This document shows, piece by piece, positions 1-7,352 of a DNA stretch of 12,077 bases (its first letter is position 1; every line of letters starts with the position of its first letter). The translations under genes and the position numbers were made by a program. The notes under the pieces were generated by a model. It was not told where the DNA came from, searched no databases, and saw only the letters and a program-made list of their open reading frames with translations. This stretch comes from CAYJPV01 sp964396055 (GTDB lineage Bacteria; Acidobacteriota; Vicinamibacteria; Vicinamibacterales; JAKQTR01), in NCBI GenBank assembly GCA_964396055.1, contig CAYNDV010000138.1:1-12077 (forward strand). The letters are read 5' to 3'.

Positions 1-851
1 CGCCCGCCCCAGGCCCGGCCCATGTTCCACGTCAGCCCGGCGAACCAGGCCGTGTCGCCGAAGCCGGTGATGTCGAACGTGGCGCCGACATCCAGCACGA
101 GGCTCCGCGTCACCGCCAGCGTCGGCCCGGTGAGGAACCCGACGACGGCCGGGGCGCCCGCCGGGCCAGACGTGCCCGGGATGCCGAAGACCTCGGCCAC
201 CCACCCGAGCTTGCCGACCACGGGGAATCCCGTCGAGACGGCCCACACAGCCTCGTCCTTCGGGGCGGTGGACCCGTCACCACCGCGGCGCGTGTAGCCG
301 AGGTTGAGATCGAGCGCGACCGGGCCGATCGTGCGGCTCGAGATCGCCAGCAGGTTCAACGCGACTTCGTCCGTCCCCGTCCCCTGGTCCGCCGACCCCG
401 TGGGCAACGCGGCCGTCGCCTGGATCGCGAATGCGGCCAGCAGCGGCACATCGTCCGCGACACGCCACTTCACGCCCACGACGAGATCGGTCATGCCGGC
501 CGTCACCCGTCCGAAGTCGTCGTTGCGCTGCCACCCGGGCGCGATGTCCAGCTGCACGCGTGAGCCGAGGCCGACCTTCAGCAGGAACGGAACGGCAATG
601 TAGTTCGCGAGGGCCCCTTCGGTCTGGCGGGTGCCCCCGGCCTCGAGTTCGAAGATCCCCGGCGCGACGGTGAACGCGTGCGTGGCCACGCTGGGCCGCT
701 CGGGCTGCGCCGCGCGCGGATCGGGCGCCTGGGGCGCGGGGGCCTGCGCGAAGGCGGGGGCGGTCGCGCCCGCCAGGACGAGGGCGGCGCAGGCGGCGGC
801 CAGGCACGCCCGCCGCGCCCCCGGGGCCGGCTGGAAGCCATGTGTGATCAT
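1..851 (-). CDS. Outer-membrane beta-barrel protein (transporter / MetA-pathway-like), 3' end beyond window
   Basis: The frame is open from an ATG at 851 to the left edge, about 283 codons without a stop, so the C-terminus is missing. The start gives MITHGFQPAPGARRAC, then a hydrophobic Ala/Leu stretch ending APAFA-QAP. This is a typical Sec signal peptide with a likely cut after residue 35. After a short Pro/Ala linker the protein alternates short hydrophobic beta-strands with turns (FTVAPGIFELEAGG, LDLNLGYTRRGGDG, LVLDVGATFDITGFG), as in the 'putative MetA-pathway of phenol degradation' or 'transporter' outer-membrane barrels. I assign the fold type from strand pattern and signal peptide; no substrate can be named. 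A GAGGA sequence lies just upstream of the ATG. The gene is divergent from galK with a 69-bp gap. Other frames here give only Arg/Pro-rich translations. Confidence 0.72.
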   Translation of the reverse strand, partial: MITHGFQPAPGARRACLAAACAALVLAGATAPAFAQAPAPQAPDPRAAQPERPSVATHAFTVAPGIFELEAGGTRQTEGALANYIAVPFLLKVGLGSRVQLDIAPGWQRNDDFGRVTAGMTDLVVGVKWRVADDVPLLAAFAIQATAALPTGSADQGTGTDEVALNLLAISSRTIGPVALDLNLGYTRRGGDGSTAPKDEAVWAVSTGFPVVGKLGWVAEVFGIPGTSGPAGAPAVVGFLTGPTLAVTRSLVLDVGATFDITGFGDTAWFAGLTWNMGRAWGG

Positions 852-859
852 GTGTCCTC

Positions 860-865
860 AGCATA
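860..865 (-). promoter_or_regulatory. Candidate -10 box (TATGCT) for the beta-barrel gene
   Basis: On the minus strand TATGCT is followed by eight bases and then the ATG at 851. With normal -10 to +1 spacing the transcript would begin about two bases before the start codon. No convincing -35 is visible. It is a single hexamer match, so the call is tentative. Confidence 0.35.
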
Positions 866-908
866 CCCGATTCCGCGTCCCGTTCCGGCCGCCGCCGCCG
901 CAATGCGA

Positions 909-914
909 TAGGAT
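909..914 (+). promoter_or_regulatory. Candidate -10 box (TAGGAT) directly upstream of galK
   Basis: TAGGAT is separated from the GTG start of galK by exactly six bases, the spacing expected when transcription starts at the first base of the start codon. The same bases contain AGGA (910-913), which could instead serve as a weak Shine-Dalgarno sequence seven bases from GTG. Both readings fit. No -35 is evident. Confidence 0.35.
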
Positions 915-920
915 CGAGCC

Positions 921-2081
921 GTGCACCCACCAGCCGACGACCTCTCCGCCCGTGTCGTTCACGCCTTCCGATCGTCGTTCGGCGCGGATCCCGCCCTGGT
1001 GGTCCGCGCGCCGGGCCGCGTCAACCTGATCGGCGAGCACACGGACTACAACGACGGCTTCGTGATGCCCCTGGCCATCGACCGCGCCGTCTGGATTGCG
1101 CTGCGGCCCCTCGAGGCCCGGCACGTACGCGTGTACTCGATCGAGTTCGACGCCTGGGGCGAGTTCGATCTCGACACGCTCGAACGCGGACCTGACAGCT
1201 GGGTGGAGTACCTCAAGGGAGTGGCGTGGGCCCTGCTGGATCAGGGATCGGCCCTCTGCGGCTGGGAAGGCGTGATGTCCGGCAACGTGCCCCTGGGTGC
1301 GGGCCTGTCCTCGTCGGCGGCCGTGGAGATGGCGGCCGCGCGCGCGTTTGCCGCCGTGTCGGACCTGGCCTGGGACCCCGCCCGCATGGCGCTCACCGCC
1401 CAGCGCGCCGAGAACCGCTGGATCGGCGTCAACTGCGGCATCATGGACCAGCTCATCTCGGGCGCCGGCCGCGCCGGCCACGCGGTCCTCATCGACTGCC
1501 GCTCGCTCGCCACGCGTCCCGTCCCGCTGCCCGCCGGGACGGCGGTGGTGATCCTCGACACGGCCACCCGGCGCGAACTGGTCACCTCGGCCTACAACGA
1601 ACGGCGTGCCCAGTGCGAGGCGGCCTCCGCGGCCTTCGGCGTCAAGGCGCTGCGCGACGTCACGGCGGGCCGCTTCCAGCGCGAAGGCGGGATGCTCGAC
1701 CCGGTGACGTTCCGGCGGGCGCGCCACGTGGTAACGGAGAACGCACGGACCGAGCAGGCGGCGGCCGCGATGACCGCCGGCAACGCGGCCACCCTCGGCC
1801 GGCTGATGGACGAGAGCCACGCGAGCCTGCGCGACGACTTCGAGGTGTCGAGCCCGGCCCTCGACGCGATGGTGGAGGCCGCTCGTGCGGCCGGCTGCAT
1901 CGGCGCGCGCATGACCGGCGCCGGGTTCGGCGGCTGCGCCGTGGCCCTCGTGCGGGCGGCCGAGGCGCAGGCGTTCTGCACCCGCGTGGGGACCGCCTAT
2001 GAGGCCGCCACCGGCCACACGCCGTCAATCTATGTGTGCCGCGCCTCCGACGGCGCCTCGGTGACCGCCGCCGCAGGCTGA
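921..2081 (+). CDS. galK: Galactokinase
   Basis: Phosphorylates alpha-D-galactose with ATP to galactose-1-phosphate, the first kinase step of the Leloir pathway, in the cytoplasm. The 386-residue length matches the family. The galactokinase signature is near the N-terminus (residues 32-47, GRVNLIGEHTDYNDGF), with catalytic Arg33. The GHMP-kinase ATP loop PLGAGLSSSAA is at 124-134. IMDQ at 174-177 carries the catalytic Asp176. The third GHMP motif, MTGAGFGGC, starts at 331. The GTG at 921 is chosen because the galactokinase homology begins within about 30 residues of it and no better start fits. AGGA lies seven bases upstream. galT is in the same window and orientation but about 8.8 kb downstream, so the two are not in one operon here. 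The galK end converges on the DUF190 gene. Confidence 0.98.
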   Translation: MHPPADDLSARVVHAFRSSFGADPALVVRAPGRVNLIGEHTDYNDGFVMPLAIDRAVWIALRPLEARHVRVYSIEFDAWGEFDLDTLERGPDSWVEYLKGVAWALLDQGSALCGWEGVMSGNVPLGAGLSSSAAVEMAAARAFAAVSDLAWDPARMALTAQRAENRWIGVNCGIMDQLISGAGRAGHAVLIDCRSLATRPVPLPAGTAVVILDTATRRELVTSAYNERRAQCEAASAAFGVKALRDVTAGRFQREGGMLDPVTFRRARHVVTENARTEQAAAAMTAGNAATLGRLMDESHASLRDDFEVSSPALDAMVEAARAAGCIGARMTGAGFGGCAVALVRAAEAQAFCTRVGTAYEAATGHTPSIYVCRASDGASVTAAAG

Positions 2082-2153
2082 CTGGGGTCGGGTCTGGGGC
2101 CGGATCCTGCCTCTCGAACCCGGGTCGGCCACTCATACTGTCGGTGCCAGGGT

Positions 2154-2168
2154 GGCGCGTCGAGCGCC
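2154..2168. terminator. Small GC hairpin between convergent galK and DUF190 genes
   Basis: GGCGC, a five-base loop (GTCGA), then GCGCC forms a 5-bp stem in the 95-bp gap between the two convergent stop codons. There is no T-run on either side, so it is at best a weak bidirectional terminator. Stems this short are common in such GC-rich DNA. Confidence 0.22.
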
Positions 2169-2176
2169 CTCGCCGC

Positions 2177-2926
2177 TCAGGCGGGCGGGGCGGCGTACTT
2201 GATGATGCGCACCGCCTCCAGCGTGACCAGCCCCTCGGTGACGAGTTGATCGACGACAGGCAGGAACGCCTGGATCTCCTCCTCCGCGTCGACGATCTCG
2301 ATCACGATCGGCAGATCCGACGACAGTTCGAGCAGCTTCGCCGAGTGGACGCGCGAGTGCTTGCCGAACCCGAGCGGCCCCTTCAGCACCGTCGCGCCCG
2401 CGAGATGCGCCTCGCGTGCCCGCCGGACGATGGCTTCGTAGAGCGGCCGGTCGCCACCCGGCGCCCGGTCGTTCTCGCCGAGGAAGATTCGGAGCAGCAC
2501 GCCCTCTTCCGGCAGCTTCATCGTCTTCACCTCCCAGGCGGCGCTGTCGCCCTGCGACGCGATCACGTCCAGGCCGGCGCGGGCACGCCCCCGGCCATCA
2601 CCCTGGTAGACCACCACGTGCGCCCGTTCGAGCGTCACCGTGCCGCCGCGCAACGCCGGCTCCACCTTCGAGAGCAGCGCCTCGATCCGCCGCGGGCCGT
2701 CCACCACTTCGACGATGACGGGCAGGTCCTGGACCAGCTTCCAGGCAGACTCCGTCGTCACGGCGCCGTCTGCACCCAGGCCGGCAATCCCCCTGAGCAC
2801 CGTCGCACCCTGCAGGCCCTCGCGGCGCGCCGTTTCGACGATCCACTGATACAACGGCTCGCCGTGATGCCGGGCCAGGCTCGAGAGATGTACCCGGCAC
2901 AGCACCTGCTCGGCCTCGATTCTCAT
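2177..2926 (-). CDS. Tandem DUF190-domain protein
   Basis: A 249-residue protein made of two copies of the DUF190 domain. Copy 1 spans about residues 7-107 and copy 2 about 142-245, joined by a linker of about 35 residues. The copies align clearly: GLQGATVLRGIAGLG against HLAGATVLKGPLGFG, and DLPVIVEVVD against DLPIVIEIVD. DUF190 proteins have a small ferredoxin-like fold related to PII signalling proteins and are often encoded beside crcB, as here. A regulatory role for the fluoride channel is an inference, not shown. The ATG at 2926 is preferred to an upstream in-frame ATG at 2959 because the latter lies inside the crcB coding region. The 2926 start follows the crcB stop by seven bases, with a GAGG-type ribosome binding site overlapping that stop. 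The two genes almost certainly share a transcript. Confidence 0.93.
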   Translation of the reverse strand: MRIEAEQVLCRVHLSSLARHHGEPLYQWIVETARREGLQGATVLRGIAGLGADGAVTTESAWKLVQDLPVIVEVVDGPRRIEALLSKVEPALRGGTVTLERAHVVVYQGDGRGRARAGLDVIASQGDSAAWEVKTMKLPEEGVLLRIFLGENDRAPGGDRPLYEAIVRRAREAHLAGATVLKGPLGFGKHSRVHSAKLLELSSDLPIVIEIVDAEEEIQAFLPVVDQLVTEGLVTLEAVRIIKYAAPPA

Positions 2927-2933
2927 CGCCGCC

Positions 2934-3329
2934 TCACACGGGGAACCAGGTCTTCGCAAGGATCACACCGGCTCTCACCGCCAGCAGCCCCGCGACGACG
3001 CTCAGGGCGACGTTGGCCGTCGCCGGCAGCCAGGCTCCGTCCTCGAGCAGCGCGTGGGTCTCCATCTCGAAGGTCGAGAACGTGGTGTACGCCCCGAGGA
3101 ACCCCACGCCCAGCGCGAGGCGCAGGGCGTCGCCCTGCGGGAGCAGCCGGGGCGCCAGCCAGCCGCCGAGCAGGCCCAGCAGGAACGATCCGCTCACGTT
3201 GACGACGAACGTGCCGAGCGGAAACCGCCCGTCCACCAGCGTGTCGGCCCACCGCGCGGTGACGAACCGCGCGTTGGCGCCCAGGAACCCGCCGGCGCCG
3301 ACGAGGAGGTACGGCCAGAGTCGCGACAT
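2934..3329 (-). CDS. crcB: Fluoride channel CrcB/Fluc
   Basis: Small inner-membrane channel that lets fluoride leave the cytoplasm. The 131 residues are close to the family norm. Family motifs appear in order: GGFLGANARF (13-22), GTFVVNVSGSFLLG (39-52) with the conserved Asn44, and GFLGAYTTFSTFE (77-89), where Phe84 and Phe87 belong to the fluoride-pathway 'Phe box'. Four hydrophobic segments are visible. Fluc channels work as antiparallel dimers; a single gene with no paralogue beside it suggests a homodimer. The ATG at 3329 gives the conserved N-terminus MSRLWPYLLVGAGG directly. It has no strong Shine-Dalgarno sequence. It is the first gene of a pair with the DUF190 gene. The 88 bp upstream contain no recognisable fluoride riboswitch. 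Confidence 0.96.
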   Translation of the reverse strand: MSRLWPYLLVGAGGFLGANARFVTARWADTLVDGRFPLGTFVVNVSGSFLLGLLGGWLAPRLLPQGDALRLALGVGFLGAYTTFSTFEMETHALLEDGAWLPATANVALSVVAGLLAVRAGVILAKTWFPV

Positions 3330-3398
3330 GCGGCGGCAGCATGACACAGGGGCCGCGTGCCCGGCAACGCCGCACCCCGTCTGCGCTGGCGTCTGTCG

Positions 3399-3404
3399 TA
3401 TACT
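3399..3404 (+). promoter_or_regulatory. Candidate -10 box (TATACT) for the cytochrome operon
   Basis: TATACT is a near-consensus -10 hexamer in the 88-bp gap between crcB and the cytochrome b gene, which stands out in this GC-rich DNA. It ends 13 bases before the GTG at 3418, predicting a leader of about seven bases. GTATAC is palindromic, so it could also serve crcB on the other strand. No clear -35 is seen. Confidence 0.42.
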
Positions 3405-3417
3405 GGCCGCCCGAGCC

Positions 3418-4557
3418 GTGCTGAAACGTATCTGGCAATCGATCGTGCTGCGGGGGCCGGTTATCCCCGCCACCGACCGGGATCGGGCGTTCGTCACGAT
3501 CCATACGCTGGTGCTGCACCTGCGGCCGGTGAAGGTGCCGGCCCGGGCCATCCGGTTCACGCACACCTTCGGCCTGGGCGGATCGTCACTCGTGCTCGTC
3601 ACCCTCCTGGCCGCCACGGGCATCCTGCTGATGCTCGGCTACCAGCCCGCGCCGGGCGCGGCGTACGAGTCGATCCGCACCATCGAGCGCGACATCGCGT
3701 TCGGGGCGCTCGTCCGCGCGATGCACTACTGGAGCGCCAGCCTGCTGGTCATCGTCGTCCTGCTGCACATGGCGCGCGTCTTCCTGACGGGCGGGTACCA
3801 CGGCCCGCGGCAGTTCAACTGGGTGATTGGCGTCTCGCTCGTCGGCCTGGTGCTGGCCAACGCGTTCACCGGGTACCTGCTGCCCTGGGATCAGCTGTCG
3901 TACTGGGCTATCACGATCTCGACGGGCATGCTGGCATACGTGCCAGGCGTCGGGGCCGGTCTGCAACGAATCGCCCGCGGCGGCGCGGATATCGGGGTGG
4001 ACACCCTGGTGCTCTTCTACACCATCCACACGTCGATCGTGCCGGCGCTGCTCGTGGTGATCATGTCGCTGCACTTCTGGCGGGTTCGGAAGGCCGGCGG
4101 CGTGGTGCTGCCGCCCGCGCCGCCCGGCACGCCGCCTGAGGCGGAACCCGAGAAGGTGATGTTCCTGCCCCACCTGCTCATGAAGGAGGTGTCGCTCGCG
4201 CTGGTCATCACCGCCGCCGTCACCGTGCTGGCCACCGTGTTCGGCGCGCCGCTCGGCGACCCGGCCAATCCCGGCATGAGCCCGAACCCGGCCAAGGCGC
4301 CGTGGTACTTCATGGGCTTCCAGGAACTGCTGCTGCACGTCCCCCCGGTCATCGCGATCGTGGTCGTGCCGGTGACGGGCCTGCTCGCGCTGCTGCTGCT
4401 GCCCTATCTGCCCCATGAGGAGCGGCCCGCGGGCTGGACGTGGCTGTCGGTCCGGACAGTCGGCGTGGCGTGCGCGGCAGCGTTCGCCCTGCTGACCATC
4501 GTCGGCGTCTTCTTCCGCGGACCCGGCATGGCCCTGGTCTGGCCGTGGGCCCGGTAA
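3418..4557 (+). CDS. Cytochrome b of a bc-type quinol:electron-acceptor oxidoreductase
   Basis: Membrane subunit that oxidises quinol and carries two b haems across the membrane. The 379 residues correspond to fused cytochrome b6 and subunit IV regions, with about seven hydrophobic helices (four plus three). Haem ligands are His103/His117 in the second helix (14 apart) and His204/His219 in the fourth (15 apart). The 15 spacing is the b6f-like form. GYLLPWDQLSYWA is typical of the family. The quinol-site motif, PEWY in mitochondria, reads KAPWYFMGFQE here (293-303), with no Glu. The GTG at 3418 is the only plausible start before the conserved region; upstream in-frame sequence runs into crcB on the other strand. 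It has little Shine-Dalgarno signal. The TAA stop overlaps the ATG of the Rieske gene. Confidence 0.95.
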   Translation: MLKRIWQSIVLRGPVIPATDRDRAFVTIHTLVLHLRPVKVPARAIRFTHTFGLGGSSLVLVTLLAATGILLMLGYQPAPGAAYESIRTIERDIAFGALVRAMHYWSASLLVIVVLLHMARVFLTGGYHGPRQFNWVIGVSLVGLVLANAFTGYLLPWDQLSYWAITISTGMLAYVPGVGAGLQRIARGGADIGVDTLVLFYTIHTSIVPALLVVIMSLHFWRVRKAGGVVLPPAPPGTPPEAEPEKVMFLPHLLMKEVSLALVITAAVTVLATVFGAPLGDPANPGMSPNPAKAPWYFMGFQELLLHVPPVIAIVVVPVTGLLALLLLPYLPHEERPAGWTWLSVRTVGVACAAAFALLTIVGVFFRGPGMALVWPWAR

Positions 4558-5021
4558 TGGAACGCCGCCAACTCCTCACGCGCGTCTGGTCGGTGCTGGG
4601 CCTGACGGCCGCGGTCGAAGCGGTCTGGGTGACCACCTCGTTCCTGCGCCCGCGGCAGCGTGGCTCCGCGGAAACCGGCGTGATGGTGGCGGGGCGCCTC
4701 GACGACTTCGAGCCCGGCAGTGTCACCGCGTTCCCGGCCGGCAGGTTCTACCTCGTGCGCCTGAAGGAGGGCGGCTTCATGGCCCTCCACCGCGAGTGCA
4801 CCCACCTCGGGTGCACGGTGCCCTGGGACGGGGCGGCGCAGCGCTTCGCGTGCCCGTGCCACGCTTCGTCGTTCGACATGACGGGCCAGGTGGTCGGCCC
4901 GCCCGCGCCCCGCCCGCTCGACTACTACCCGGTCCGCCTCGAGAATGGACAGGTGAAGGTGGATACGCGCCAGCGGCTGACACGCCAGGCGTTCGACCCG
5001 TCGCAGGTAACCACGGCATGA
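4557..5021 (+). CDS. Rieske [2Fe-2S] protein of the bc-type complex
   Basis: Takes one electron from quinol and passes it to a c-type cytochrome on the outer side of the membrane. The 154 residues comprise a short tail with a twin-arginine pair (MERRQLLTRV), one hydrophobic anchor (about 10-29) and a soluble Rieske fold. Cluster box 1 is CTHLGC (81-86) and box 2 CPCHASSF (99-106). Cys81, His83, Cys99 and His102 bind the cluster, and Cys86/Cys101 form the usual disulfide. The Pro-rich loop GPPAPRPL follows. The twin arginines fit Tat-dependent export, known for Rieske proteins. The start is fixed by the TAATG overlap with cytochrome b, and the stop overlaps the next gene as ATGA, so all three genes appear translationally coupled. 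Confidence 0.96.
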   Translation: MERRQLLTRVWSVLGLTAAVEAVWVTTSFLRPRQRGSAETGVMVAGRLDDFEPGSVTAFPAGRFYLVRLKEGGFMALHRECTHLGCTVPWDGAAQRFACPCHASSFDMTGQVVGPPAPRPLDYYPVRLENGQVKVDTRQRLTRQAFDPSQVTTA

Positions 5022-7291
5022 CCCGCGATCCGCTCGCGCCGTGGAAGACCGCGGCCCTGGTGGCAGCCGTCGTGATCGTGGCGGTGGTGCCGCTGTCGCG
5101 GCTGCGCCCGCCGCGGGCGGGCGGCGCGGCCGACGCCCTGCGGGCGCCGGCCACGTTTGTCGGCAGCGCGGCCTGCCGCGAATGCCACACCGCCGCGTAC
5201 AACAAGTGGAAAGGATCGGATCACGAGCGGGCCATGGACCTCGCCACCGAGCAGACGGTCCTGGGCGACTTCAACGACGCCACGTTCACCCACCGCGGCG
5301 TCACGTCGCGGTTCTTCCGCCGTGGCGGCAAGTACTTCGTCGAGACCGAAGGGCCCGACGGCAAGCCCGGCACCTTCGAGATCGCGTACACGTTCGGCGT
5401 GCGGCCGCTGCAGCAGTACCTCGTGCCCTTTCCCGGCGGGCGTCTGCAGTGCCTCACGGTCGCCTGGGACACCGTCAACAAGCGCTGGTTCCATCTCTAC
5501 CCGGACCAGACCATCCCGGCCGGCGACTGGCTGCACTGGACGCGCAACGCCCAGAACTGGAACGGCATGTGCGCCGAGTGCCACTCGACCAACCTCCAGA
5601 AGAACTACGACGCGGAGAAGGAGACCTTCGCCACCACGTGGTCCGAGATCAGCGTCGGGTGCGAGGCCTGTCATGGTGCCGGGTCGCGTCACGTCGCCTG
5701 GGCGCGGGTGCCGCCCATGGCCCGCGCGCCGATCGAGCACAAGGGCCTGCTCGTGCCGACGTCCGGCATCCCGCCGGCGCAGCTCGTGGAGCTGTGCGCG
5801 CCCTGCCACTCGCGGCGGGCCGAGCTGGGGGACTACGATCACTCGGGCCGCCTGCTCCTCGACCACATGATCCCGTCGCTGCTGACCGAAGGGCTCTACG
5901 AGGCCGACGGACAGCAACTCGACGAGGTCTACACGTACCAGTCGTTCCTCCAGAGCAAGATGTACGCGCGGGGCGTGCGCTGCAGCGACTGCCACGACAG
6001 CCACAGCGCGACGCTGATCAAGACGGGCAACGACCTGTGCCTGCAGTGCCACCAGCGCGAGGTGTACGACTCGTCCGACCATCACTTCCACAAGAAGACC
6101 GTGGAGGGCCGGCCATCGGATGGCGCACTGTGCATGAAGTGCCACATGCCGGAGCGGCCGTACATGGTGGTGGACTGGCGCGCCGACCACAGCTTCCGCC
6201 GGCCGCGGCCCGACCTCAGCGCCGAGATCGGCACGCCGAACGCCTGCACCCAGGCGGGGTGCCACGCCGACAAGCCCCTCGCATGGTCGCTGAAGGCGTA
6301 CCGCGAATGGTATGGACGCGCACGCCTGCCGCACGTCGGCACGACGTTCGCCGCCGCCCGGCGCGGCGACCCCGCCGCCGCCGACGTGCTGCGCCGGATC
6401 GCCACCGACACGCTCCAGCCCGTCATCATCCGGGCCACGGCCCTGCACTACCTGCAACAGTACCCAGGCACCGACACAAGCCGTGTCTTCCGCGCGGCGC
6501 TCACGTCCGACGAGCCGCTGCTGCGGTTCGTGGCGGCGTCCGCCTTCGCCGAGCCGGACCCGGCCGCCCGGGCCGCCGCGCTCGGGCCGCTGCTCGCCGA
6601 TCCGGTCAGGGGTGTCCGCCTCGAGGCGGTCACCGCCATCGCCGGCATGCCGCTCGATCGGCTGAAGCCGTATCAACGGGAGGCGTTCACGCTCGGCGTC
6701 GAGGAGTACCGCGCGTCGATGGCGTACTCACTCGACTTTTCTTCGTCGGGCATGAACCTCGGCAACCTGTACTCGAACCTCGGCGACGCGGCCGCGGCGG
6801 AGAAGTACTACCGCCTGGCGCTGAAGGTCGACGACCTGTTCTTCCCGGCCAAGGTCAACCTGGCGGTGCTGCTGAGCGGCCAGGGCCGGAACGCCGAGGC
6901 CGAACGCCTGCTGCGGGACGTGGTGGCCGCCTATCCGGACAATCACGAGGCGGCGTACTCGCTGGGCCTGCTCATGGTGGAGATGGGCAAGGCGGGTGAA
7001 GCCGTCGGGTTGATCGCGAAGGCCGCCGAGGGCCAGCCCCGCAACGCGCGGGCCCGGTACAACCTCGGGCTGCTCTACCAGCAGCTCGGCCGGTTGGACG
7101 AGGCGCTGCAGGCGCTGCAGGCGGCTGTCGCGCTCGAACCGGCCAACGGCGACTTCCTCTTCGCCCTGGGCGACCACTACCTGCGCCGCGGGCGCAGACA
7201 GGACGCGCTCGCCATCGCCGACCGCCTCATCGCCGCCTTCCCGCAGGATCCCGCCGGCGCCCAGCTGCGCGCCGCCGCACGGGCCCGATAA
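5018..7291 (+). CDS. Octahaem-type multihaem cytochrome c with HEAT-like and TPR regions
   Basis: A 757-residue exported or membrane-anchored electron carrier. Residues about 11-27 form an N-terminal hydrophobic anchor. Seven CXXCH haem motifs follow: CRECH 53, CAECH 185, CEACH 215, CAPCH 260, CSDCH 322, CLQCH 341, CMKCH 372. An eighth, CTQAGCH at 410-416, is a wider CX4CH motif. Residues about 435-550 are Ala/Leu-rich helical pairs resembling HEAT repeats. Residues about 570-745 hold four to five TPR units (e.g. MNLGNLYSNLGDAAAAEKYYRLAL, shown here only as the first unit's outline). Similar 'cytochrome c plus TPR' proteins occur in acidobacteria, but I know no assigned substrate. Its start overlaps the Rieske stop (ATGA), so it is probably a subunit or direct redox partner of the cytochrome b/Rieske pair, perhaps in the place of cytochrome c1. 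It ends exactly at a 19-bp inverted repeat. Confidence 0.93.
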   Translation: MTRDPLAPWKTAALVAAVVIVAVVPLSRLRPPRAGGAADALRAPATFVGSAACRECHTAAYNKWKGSDHERAMDLATEQTVLGDFNDATFTHRGVTSRFFRRGGKYFVETEGPDGKPGTFEIAYTFGVRPLQQYLVPFPGGRLQCLTVAWDTVNKRWFHLYPDQTIPAGDWLHWTRNAQNWNGMCAECHSTNLQKNYDAEKETFATTWSEISVGCEACHGAGSRHVAWARVPPMARAPIEHKGLLVPTSGIPPAQLVELCAPCHSRRAELGDYDHSGRLLLDHMIPSLLTEGLYEADGQQLDEVYTYQSFLQSKMYARGVRCSDCHDSHSATLIKTGNDLCLQCHQREVYDSSDHHFHKKTVEGRPSDGALCMKCHMPERPYMVVDWRADHSFRRPRPDLSAEIGTPNACTQAGCHADKPLAWSLKAYREWYGRARLPHVGTTFAAARRGDPAAADVLRRIATDTLQPVIIRATALHYLQQYPGTDTSRVFRAALTSDEPLLRFVAASAFAEPDPAARAAALGPLLADPVRGVRLEAVTAIAGMPLDRLKPYQREAFTLGVEEYRASMAYSLDFSSSGMNLGNLYSNLGDAAAAEKYYRLALKVDDLFFPAKVNLAVLLSGQGRNAEAERLLRDVVAAYPDNHEAAYSLGLLMVEMGKAGEAVGLIAKAAEGQPRNARARYNLGLLYQQLGRLDEALQALQAAVALEPANGDFLFALGDHYLRRGRRQDALAIADRLIAAFPQDPAGAQLRAAARAR

Positions 7292-7346
7292 ATCAATCCC
7301 GGATTGAATATTCCAGCCGAGCGCAGAATTCAATCCGGGATTGATT
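7291..7346. repeat. Perfect 19-bp inverted repeat between convergent genes (possible bidirectional terminator)
   Basis: Left arm AATCAATCCCGGATTGAAT (7291-7309) and right arm ATTCAATCCGGGATTGATT (7328-7346) are perfect reverse complements with an 18-base loop. The left arm begins on the last base of the TAA stop of the multihaem cytochrome gene. Each arm is itself nearly palindromic (TCAATCC, one base, GGATTGA), so two small hairpins or one long hairpin could form. It lies between genes that converge, where a two-way terminator would be useful, but no T-run follows. It is much more AT-rich than its surroundings. A dispersed repeat or a protein-binding site is the alternative. Confidence 0.85.
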
Positions 7347-7352
7347 AGCGGC

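Noticed and set aside
858..2018. 386-codon minus-strand open frame opposite galK
   Set aside because: It mirrors galK, which has all its catalytic motifs. The antisense translation shows no domain and has the composition typical of a GC-rich shadow frame.
3330..3417. Possible fluoride riboswitch upstream of crcB
   Set aside because: I looked on the minus strand for the conserved GATGG-type core and the downstream TGAT pairing and did not find them. The gap of 88 bp is also shared with a divergent promoter.
4925..6676. Long open frame on the minus strand opposite the multihaem cytochrome gene (583 codons)
   Set aside because: Its translation is Arg/Val/His/Gly-rich with no recognisable motif, and the plus strand carries eight haem motifs in frame. 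High GC makes long antisense open frames common.
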